From Selenomonadales bacterium UBA7018 (GTDB lineage: Bacteria > Bacillota > Negativicutes > Selenomonadales > Selenomonadaceae), in NCBI GenBank assembly GCA_002448305.1, contig DJWY01000037.1, forward strand, positions 23,413 through 87,412: 64,000 bases of DNA. Reading direction: 5' to 3'. Below are positions 25,842 to 35,100 of this stretch, in pieces (the first letter of the stretch is position 1; each line of letters starts with the position of its first letter). The notes beneath the pieces are model-generated. The model was not told where the DNA came from and ran no database searches. It saw only the letters and a program-made list of their open reading frames with translations. Made by a program: the position numbers and the translations under genes.

Positions 25842-26195
25842 TTAGAGGTATTTTTGCCAATTGACGTCGTCCTTACCAAGAGCTTTGCAAATGCTATCGT
25901 AGAACTTTGCGCGAGAAACCGTTTTGTCGCCGATTTTGTAGGTGTTGGCACCATCAAGTTTGACCGTCGCTATGCTGAAGTCCTTCAATTTGTCGTTTTC
26001 CTTCAGATAGCCGTTGACTTCGCTTTGAACTTCCGTCATATGATTTTCGCAATAGCCGGCATTGTAGGAAAAGTCCATAACGCCAACTGCTTCGAGGAGC
26101 TTAGTATCGCAGGAAAGTTCGCCGCGTGTACCCCCCGCTACATTTTCGAGTTGCTCTTCCGTCAAGATTTCGTCTTTCAAAATTTCCTTTGCCAT
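25842..26195 (-). CDS. Double-glycine-leader small secreted protein, paralogue 6 (first of array)
   Basis: 117 aa, the promoter-proximal member. It has the standard leader, a core with EAVGVMDFSYNAGYCENHM and YLKENDKLKDFSIATVKL, and the shared KIGDKTVSRAKFYDSICKALG end; cysteines are at 29, 49 and 103. It is closest to paralogue 1 at the other end of the array. Its own promoter is at 26241-26269 and a hairpin terminator follows at 25781-25804. No processing protease, ABC transporter, immunity-type membrane protein or modifying enzyme is adjacent, so export relies on a transporter outside the window. Confidence 0.85.
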   Translation of the reverse strand: MAKEILKDEILTEEQLENVAGGTRGELSCDTKLLEAVGVMDFSYNAGYCENHMTEVQSEVNGYLKENDKLKDFSIATVKLDGANTYKIGDKTVSRAKFYDSICKALGKDDVNWQKYL

Positions 26196-26240
26196 TTTTA
26201 TCTTTCTCCTTTTGGTTTGGTTAATTTTTTCTTTCTGCCC

Positions 26241-26269
26241 CTTATACGTTACGTTTCAGCTTTTGTTAC
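26241..26269 (-). promoter_or_regulatory. Promoter of paralogue 6
   Basis: GTAACA, 17-bp spacer, TATAAG; the first promoter of the array, with non-coding or remnant DNA upstream. Confidence 0.55.
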
Positions 26270-26290
26270 ACGTTCTAAAAAAAAATTTTT

Positions 26291-26491
26291 TCAATACGTC
26301 GCCTTAAGATATTGTAAATCGCCGTGCCAATAAGAATCTGTCGTTCCGCCGTCATTCAAAAATTCTGCAAGGTCGCAAACTTCATCAGGCGTACCGGCTC
26401 TGCCTGCGGGCAACGCTTTCAACTGTCCTGCCACACGCAACACATTGCAACGCTTGGAATATTGATAAATTTTGAGCGTATTGGCTATCAT
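26291..26491 (-). pseudogene. Short ORF with an SDR-like C-terminal fragment
   Basis: A 66-codon frame ends with 'AGRAGTPDEVCDLAEFLND', which resembles the C-terminal 'GR.GTPEEVA.L..FL.SD' motif of short-chain dehydrogenases. Everything upstream of that motif in an SDR (Rossmann fold, Tyr-xxx-Lys) is missing, and there is no ribosome-binding site. It is probably a remnant; the match is short and may be chance. Confidence 0.3.
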
Positions 26492-26670
26492 TTTAAGATA
26501 GGCAAAAGAAATTTACCTGCAAAATAGTAGGATAGGGGACTCCCTATTTTTACATTGCTGTTTTCTATTTTCCTATCGATTTCCTCTGTATAAAAATTGT
26601 TCGCTGAACTTGCTTTTACTTTAGTTAATGCTTTTCTTAAATGCATATTGATAAAACCTTAGTCATGAAT

Positions 26671-26738
26671 TAGAGAGTGTTGGTAAAGTTCAAAAGTAAA
26701 AACTCTTGATTAAATTTACTGTTTATCAACACTCTCTA
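26671..26738. repeat. Inverted repeat with ~17-bp arms
   Basis: TAGAGAGTGTTGGTAAA (26671-26687) pairs with TTTATCAACACTCTCTA (26722-26738), with one mismatch. It lies about 210 bp beyond the stop of the right RTX gene, so it may act as a transcription stop, or it may be the end pair of a tiny mobile element or remnant. Confidence 0.5.
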
Positions 26739-26946
26739 ATATTCGAGCGTATTTTCCAAATAAGAAAATTCTTCGTGCTGAAATTCGTCCATACCCCTTG
26801 AAAAATTTTGATTCAAGGGAGATACGAGCTAAAAGTTCTTCAGCAGGCATCGCTTTTTCGGACAAATGATATTTTTCGCGTTCATGGGGATTATTCAAAA
26901 GATACTGGCGATTTTAGATTACGAAATTATTTTCCCGCTAAATTTT

Positions 26947-29900
26947 TCAACTGCGTGCTATCCAACTAGATTGTGCGTGATTAGCGGAGAATTTTGAGCC
27001 GTCAGCAAGTTGATAGGTAACATTGGCGTTGCTATTGACTTGCAACGAGCCGCCGTCTTTGAAGTTAATCGAAACGGCATCGCCAGTAATGGAAGTGCCG
27101 CTTATCTGGTCAAGGGTAACGGTCGAAAGATAAACAATGTCGCCGTCGTGCGCATTTGCTATCGTGTCGGAGCCGTTGCCTTGCAGGTAGTAGAAAGTAT
27201 TTTTGCCCGTGCCGCCAACTAACAAATCATCGCCGCCAGAGCCGCCCCATAAAGTTGCGTCGCCTTGTCCCGCAAATATTCTGTTGTCAAGGTCGTTACC
27301 AGCCAAAGAAGTTTTTCCTTGAGCGGTTGAGGCGTCAAGCGTTCTTATGTCGCCGTCAAAAGTTTTGCCGTGCGACCCGTCAAGCCATATTTCCGCGCTC
27401 TCGCCAACTGTCAAGCTTGCATTTTGCGCCGTCGCTACGAAATAATTTGCCGTCGCGTTGTACGTCAGATTTTCATCAGCTATAGCCACGAAATTATTTA
27501 TCTTAAAGTTTTTGCCCTGCGCATTTTCAAGCGTCAACACAGCCGAGCCGCCAATTTCCATGCGCACGCCGCCCGCTTTGTCAATCCGAACGTTCGTTAC
27601 GGCATTTGTCCCGACATTGATTTTATCTTCGTCAAAGTCGAAATTGCTGATAACGTCGCGCCCGCTGTCCTTGTCGAAAATATATTCCGTCGTGCCGTTG
27701 CCCGTCAAAGTTTCATTTTGCGAAGAACTAATCAAAGTATTCAGCCCGCCGCCGACCGTCACCCGATTTATTCCGTTGAAATTTTCCCTAAGGTCAACCG
27801 TCAAGGAATTTTCAAAGTCGCTAAAGTCAACGCCGGATTTTTCGCCGTAGTAAGCGTCCGCCGTATCGTTGCCCACCGCGATAACCGCGCCTGCTTGCGC
27901 TATCGCCGTTTTAGTTTCCTTGCCGTTTATTACCGTCAGAATTCTTGCGGCGTCACCGTCCGACGAAATGTTTTCCAAAGTCGCCCGCGCTGTTCCGCTC
28001 TTGATTTTAACTTTTTCGCCGTCAAAGCTAAAGTTGGAATTTGCCGCGCTGACTGAAATTTTATCGTCGCCGCTGAAATTGTGAATCGTATTCTTTCCGT
28101 TAAGTAGAATCGTTGATTCGCTGTTGTCCTCAAGGTAAATTTGATTTTGTCCTTTGCCGCCCGCTAGCGTCGAATTACTTGCGCCGACCAGAATTAAACT
28201 TCCTTTTTCTTTGCTGGCGTCAAGTTTGGAATCATCGGAGACAAAGCCAACTTTCTGCAGTTCGTCTGCCGCGTTGACGAAATTTATAATCCTAGAATCG
28301 GCGTCTTCGGCAAAAGTTACCCTTGCGGAATTGACATTTAATCTGCCGTCATCGTATGCAATGGAATTTTCTTCGATAGCGTCGGCAATATTTTCATTTT
28401 CAGTAAGGAAAGCCGCGCCGCTCGTCGCTTTGTAGTTTTCAACAGTCGCTTGACCTTCCGTCGCGAAAATTTCAGTCGCGCCGCCAGCTTTCAAGTCAAT
28501 GTCGACGTTACTGCCAGAAGTGTAAATCGTATCTTGTCCCTTGCTAGCCGTTATGTTGACTTTCGCGCTTGTATTCTCGACGATTGCCGCTTCACCGCCT
28601 TTGAGCGTAACATTTCTATTATCAGCGTTCACGGTAACAACATCGGAAATTTCTTTGATGAGCTTATTCAAAAATTCTTCCGAGCTTGAGTTAATAACTT
28701 TAGCGGAATTTTCCAAAGCAACGAAAGTATCATCAGCCTTTGCATTTAAAGTTGTGCCGTTTACAAAGAATTCGCCACTTTCCGCCGTTACGAACTTAAC
28801 TTTTTCATCAGAACTGAAGACGTTCGCGCCATTTGCCAGCCCAGTTATTTTTAACTCGCCGTCGGTAACCATAAGCGTTATTTCGTCCGAATTGTCGACC
28901 GAAACTTTTGCGCCGTTAATCGTTATGCCGTTCAAATTGCCGCAAGTGAACGAGCCGTTCTGAAGATTTTCTATCGCGGTGATTTTTTCGCCGTCGCCCG
29001 TCACGCTAAAGTTGTCTTCGCTTTCAATTATAAGCCCTTCAAGTTCAAGCCCGCCGAGTTCGCCTTCAATCGTCCCGACGAAATTTTCTATTGAATTCGT
29101 TTTCAAAGTTCCTACAAAGTCATTTGACGTGGTGAAAGTCTTGCCGCCAACAGTTATTTCGCCCGCGCCGCTTATCGCTATTTCATCTACGCCGCCGTTC
29201 TCGACCACTTCAACCGCATTTCGCGCAAGTTTTATAGTAATTAACGATTCGTCGCTAAGGAAAATGCTTGTGTCTTTAGTGCCAGTCACGCAGAATTTCT
29301 TGCCGTTGAAAATGATTTCGTCGTTGAAGTCGCCTTCTATCTGGTAAGCTTCTTCGTCGGGATAGAAAGTATCAGTCACGATTTCGCTAACGTTGCCGCT
29401 CGCGTCCAGCTTGAAAATTGTTTTGTCGGCGGAAGTCGTGAAAGTTTTGCCGTTAATCGTAAACGTATCTGGCGCAGTCGTTTCAATGTAAACGTTTTGG
29501 TCGTCGTCCTTTACGACAAAGTTAGTGCTGTCCGTTACCTTGACGAATACGCCGTTGACTGTTAGCCCTTCGGAAAAGTCGCCGAATACTTCTTCAAGTC
29601 CATTTGTCGTCGTTAGATTTATCGTGGCGAAATTTTCCGCAACGCTATCATCTTCCAGAACGTTCGCTGATACATTAGCGGCTTGCGCCTTTTCAATGCC
29701 CGAAACGTTGCCTTCTTCGTCAAGCGTGAAAGTTTTGCCCGCGCTCGTCTTGAATTTATTGCCGTTAAAAATGATTATACCATCGGCGGAAGTCGTTAAT
29801 TTCTCCGCGCCGCCCAATTCATACACGCGAACATTTTTCCGATAACTTTTGCCGTCCGTCGTAACCAAATCGCCCGCTACGTTCGCTATTTCCGTTATCT

Positions 29901-32104
29901 TCTCGCCGTCGCTGGTAACTTTTATTGAACTTACGCTACTCAACCTAATCGCTTTGCCGTTTACGCTGACTTCGTTTTCAAAATTCCCCTCAACCGAACC
30001 TTGCAAGCCGTTGATTTCTATAACATTGCCATGAGAACCAGTCACGAAAGTTACGCCGTCGCTGTCATCGCTTATCTTGTATTGCCTACCGTGTATTGAA
30101 AATTCGCCGCTCTCGGTCGTCACTATCGAAATATTTGATAAGCCGCTACCGAGTATACTCGCCGAAGCTTTGACGCCTTCAATGCTAGAAATTTTCTTGC
30201 CAACGACTTTCACAGTTTCATAACATTCATCTTTAATTTGGACGTATTTATCATTGGCAATAAAGCCGCTTAGGGTAAAGGGGATTGATACAGTTTCGCC
30301 GTCAACTTCAAAGTCCAATGAATCCTCAACATTAAGCAGAGCACATCTTATCTTCTCGTCCGTCTCAAATTTTTTGCCGATAATTTCGACTGCGCCTTCA
30401 ATCTCGAATTGCCGATTTTGATATTTAGTTTCATCGTCGCCGCTGACTTTCGCGCCGTCCGTCAATGAAACTAAGTTAGCGTTATAGCGATTAATTTGCG
30501 CCGTGCCGTTGCCCGAAAGCGTCAAACCGTCATATTGGAAACTTCCCGACGATAAGTCAAGCTCAACGCCGCGAGTAATCGTCTGCGCCGTGCTATTTTC
30601 TGCCGCGTGGAATGTTATTCCGTTGACGGTGTAATCGCCCGCCTTATCAAAGTTATAAACTTTTCCTGCTGCTTCGGAATTATCGTCGGCATATTCTTCG
30701 CCCTGCGGAACAACTTTTATTTCGCCGTCAGCACTGGCGGAAACGATGTAAATATTTTTAGTGTCGCTGGTCGAAGTGATTTTTTGCCCGCCAATGGTGA
30801 AGGAGCCCGCGCCTTTCGTCTCTACTTCAAAGCGTAAATCGCCCGCGTCAATGTCTCTTGTAGAGGTCGAAAGCGTCGCGCCGTCTGTTATGCCCGTTAT
30901 TTTGTCTATGCCGCTAGTGCCGGAAGTCTCAACCGTCCAAGCGTCGACGCCTTCTATTTCAACATTCTCAAACGTGAGCGTATTAAATCCGACGCCAATT
31001 CCTTTTTCATCGTCGAAATTAATATAAGCGGTGCCGTCTTCAGTCAGCTGAACTTTTTTATTCGCGCCGCCAAAGGAAGCTGAAGTATTTTTTCCTGCAA
31101 GCTCGAAAGTATTGACGCTCGGATTTTCAACAAACGCGCCGTCGGGCAAATGAATTGCGAAAAATAGCGCGTTCGTGTTATCAATCGTCATCTCGCCGTT
31201 GCCCGTAATTTTTGCGTCGTTTATCGTAACGGCATTTTCGCTAAGCGGAATTTGTAAACTTTCCTTATTGGCAGTGATTTCAAGTTCGTTATCGGTAGAA
31301 ATATTCTTTTCGTCGATTATGAAATTTCCCGCCGCCAAATTTAATTTAATATCTTCGTGAGAAGTGAAATTAAGTTCCGCGCCGTCCGGGATTGAAATTT
31401 TATCGTTAGCTAGGTCGAAAACAATTTCCCCGCTATCGCCGCTGACTTGCACGCCGTCAAAGTAAATTTCGGTTGTCTTGTCGCTAAGCGGGATTTTAAT
31501 TTCGCTCGTGCCAGCTGTGAAGGTTAAATCCGTTGAAGTCTCAAAGCCTCTGCCGTTGACTGTGTAACTGCCCGCCTCGCATTTAAATGTTTTAGTGTTT
31601 TCGCCAAGCGTAACTGTTGCCGCGTCGCTTAGCGTTATTTCTTTGCCGTCCGCAGAATATATCACCGGCTTATTATGCGCGTAATTTATTATCACGCCGT
31701 CGTAGTCAATTTCCGTGCCGCTGAAAGTAAGTTGCTCGTCAATGGTCACGCGCCCAATATTTTCCGCGTCAACTTCTTTGTCCTGAATCTTAAATATATT
31801 TCCGTCCGCCTCAATGACATTAATATTTTCCGCGTCGCTGTCAACTAAAAATTCTACGTCATTAACTTTGTAGTAAGCGTAATTTTCAGCGGCAGAAATA
31901 TTGAACGTTAGCTTTGTGAAGTCGTCGGAAAGGGTTTTCACGCACGCCGTATTTTGAATCGTGTAGCTCTTATCGGTGGAGTTATAAGCGGCAGTCATTG
32001 CCGTCAGTTTTCCGAAGTAACTTTCCTTAGCAACTTCCAAATCAACAAATTGCACGCCGTAACCAGAAAACGTCAAGCCGTCATTATTAACAGTGATTGT
32101 GCCT
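26947..32104 (-). repeat. Right arm of the ~5.2-kb inverted repeat
   Basis: The reverse complement matches 1275-6609 with long near-identical runs (two differences in the 93 bp matching 6226-6318). Together the arms bracket the polysaccharide locus and peptide array in inverted orientation. Confidence 0.8.
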
Positions 32105-35100
32105 TTGCCGTTCGTCGAGTTTACTGGCAAGTTGTTAATTACAAATATGCCCGAATTAATGTTGAATTTAGCACCTGCCGGAGCCGTGATATTTGCCGAA
32201 GAATTATTATCGAAAGTAATTTCCTTCGCGCCGTTGGTCGAAAGCACACTGCCTTTAAGCACGTTGGCTTGAATTTCGCCGTAATTGAAAGCGGAATCTT
32301 CGTCGAAAGTGATTTTATCGCCGTGATTTTCGCTCGTCAAAGCTACGTTATTTTCTTCGTATTCAAGGACATTGCCGCTACTTAAAATCGCCGTGCCGAA
32401 AGCCCCATTTGCTTTGATAGATGAATTTTCGCTATTTGTTATCTTAACCGGATTATCCAACGCGCTACTGACATTAAGCACAGAAAAATTTTGGTTGTAT
32501 TGGTAACCGCTACGGACTGCGTAATTGGCAATTACATTAGAATTCATAACCACAAAGCTTGCAGAGTTATCGTCGTCATCGTCGCCGACTTCAATATTCA
32601 AATCGTCCAGAGACGCCGCGCCGGTGAGCGTAACTTTTCCTTCGCCAACAGTGACAATAACGTCATTATTGATTATAGCTGTGGAGAAATTGTCGCTGAT
32701 TTGCAACGTGGAATCCTCGCCGAAACCGTCGACAATGTCGTTGCCGTCGCCAGATTTATATTCAATCAAAGCATTATTGTCGGGGTCAAGCTCAATGGTA
32801 TCGTTGCCGGTGCCGCCGTTTAGTGTAGCGTCAGAACTATTATCTATGCTGATAAGGTCATCACCTGCCGCGCCGCTTAGGGACGAATAAAAGCCATTGG
32901 CGTTGGAAAGGGTATCATTGCCCGCCCCGCCGTCTAGCGTGTTGAAGTTGCCGTTATTGGAAATTGAATCGTTGCCGCCTTGAGCCTCGATTATAACTTC
33001 CTGCGCATGATTGTTAGCAATGGTGTCGTTGCCGTCGCCCGCCTCGATTGTAGATTCATTGCCGCCGCCGTTATTGGCGATTAAATCGTTGTCGCCGAGC
33101 GCGTTTATTATGACATCTTCGCCTTCGTTGCTTATGGTATCGTCGCCTTTGGTGCCGGTTATTGAAGCACCGCTTATGGTGTTATTGATATGTAGGGCTG
33201 ATTTTTTCTCGTCGCCGCTAATATTGAGCCTTGATAAATTTGCCGCGCCGGAGAGGGTGATTTTGCCTTCGCCGACTATAACAATAATGTTGTTGCCGCT
33301 CTTTTGAGTTGAATAAGCACCGGAGCCACCGTCAATTTGGAGCGTTGAATTTTCTTTAAAGCCGTTGATTGAATCGTTGCCGTCGCCCGTGTTGTATTGG
33401 AAAAGAATATTGTTACTATCATTATTAATGGTATCGTTGCCCGTGCCGGCATTTATCGTAACGTTATTGTTGTCGCGGTTGTCGCTATTGTCAATGTAAT
33501 CATTACCCTCGCCGCCGCTTATAGAATTATCAGAACCGGTGTTTTTAATTCTGTCATTGCCTGCGCCGCCGTCTAGGACTAATTGATTTCCGTAATCACC
33601 GTTATAAATGGAATCGTTACCTGCGCCGCCGATAATCGTAGCATATGTCGCTTTGTTGTTAATGGTATCGTTACCTTCGCCGCCGTCAACGAAAGATTTA
33701 TCGCCTCTATTATTAAAAATGGTATCGTTGCCGCCATAAGCTAATACTGTGACGTTTTGTCCGGAATTAGTTATAGTATCTTTAGAATCGCCGCCGCTTA
33801 TGGAAACGCTACTATCTGAATTTTTGATATTTGAGGCGGGTTTATCTTGCACGCCAATAATATTTACTTTGGGTAAATTCGCCACGCCTTTTAGCGTGAT
33901 TTGCCCGTCGTCGACTTTTACAATAACGTCATTGCCGCTAGTCCGCAAGCTGTAGAGACCGCCCGCAATCGAGAGCGTTGAATATGTTTTGAAACCGTCG
34001 ATAATGTCGTTACCGTCGCCGGAGTTGTAGACGAACAGAGCGTTTGAGCCGTCCTCATCGTAGTCCCAGTTATTAGAAATTGAATCATTGCCCATGCCGC
34101 CTATAATCGTTACATTGTTGCCGCCGTCATTGTAAATTGAATCATTGCCTGCGCCCGCGTTGATTGATACTGAATCGCCTTCGCTACTAATCGTGTCGTA
34201 ACCTCTTCCGGCGTCGATTGTGACATTTTTGCGGCTGTTTACAACGGAATCATTGCCGCCCAGCGCGTTTAATACAACATTTGAACCGGTATTGCGGATT
34301 GAATCATCGCCTTCAGTTGCAGTTATTGCAGTATCGTCAGTTCTATTGCGATAATTATTGCCTTCTATTTCTTCCACGCCAAAAATATTCAATGTAGACA
34401 AACTTTCGGCTCCGTCCAAAGTAATTTTGTATTTGTCGACCGTGATAATAATATTGCCGTCGCTAGTAACTTCTTTGTAATAACTGCCGGTGCCGTCGCC
34501 TATTTGCAAAGTTGCAGTCTCGTTAAAGTCGGTGATATAGTCGTTGCCGTCGCCGCTATTGTAAATAATTAAATCATGCTCACTAGACGTAATGAAAATA
34601 TCATCGGTACCCTTGCCGGCGTAAATTGTATTTTTGTAACCGCCGCTGTTATCTATTTCGTCGTCGCCGTCGCCCGCGTTGATTGACGAGTTATTAGCAT
34701 TTCTATTTACAATAAAATCTTTACCTGTGCCTAAATCTACTATGACATAACGGGAATAATTAGAAACAGTATCCGAAGCCGCGAACGTGTCGATTGTGAC
34801 GCTAGAACCGTTATTGATAACGAAATCGTTCAAACGGTCGCCGCTAATCACAGTTTCGCTTTTATCGTTTTCGACATTTAAAGTTGTCACACCGTCTATA
34901 TGGACGCTTGATAAAGTCGCGGCTCCTTTGAGCGTAAGTTTTGCTCCGCCTTCGTCCGTGATGATAATATCGTTGCCGTTATCCGTTCTGGAATAAGTGT
35001 TATTGCCGTTGCCTATTTGCAAGGTCGCAGTTGAATTAAATCCTTCGATAAGGTCGTTGCCGTCGCCGAGCGCGTGTTGAATAAAAGTTTCGGTGCTGTT

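Larger units (their letters stand above)
23404..26270 (-). repeat. Tandem array of six ~530-bp or shorter gene cassettes
   Basis: The array repeats promoter, ribosome-binding site, leader-plus-core gene and (in most units) hairpin terminator. The upstream block with GTAACA, TATAAG, 'GGGGCAGAAAGAAA' and AAAGGAG is almost the same in five units. Leader-encoding DNA is more conserved than core-encoding DNA, as in families whose export tag is fixed while the product diversifies. Confidence 0.8.
26271..26946. other. Gene-poor spacer between the peptide array and the right RTX gene
   Basis: Besides the SDR-like fragment and a palindrome (26671-26738), this ~680-bp stretch holds AT-rich DNA and a 60-codon frame (26716-26898, -). 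That frame starts at TTG without a ribosome-binding site and ends inside the palindrome. No gene is convincingly supported. Confidence 0.6.

Noticed and set aside
23404..26195. Nif11- or nitrile-hydratase-type RiPP precursors
   Set aside because: The leader is the short bacteriocin-type double-glycine form, not the long Nif11/NHLP leaders, and no modification enzyme is nearby.
26716..26898. A 60-codon - strand frame near the palindrome
   Set aside because: It starts at TTG with no ribosome-binding site, shows no recognisable motif and ends inside the inverted repeat.
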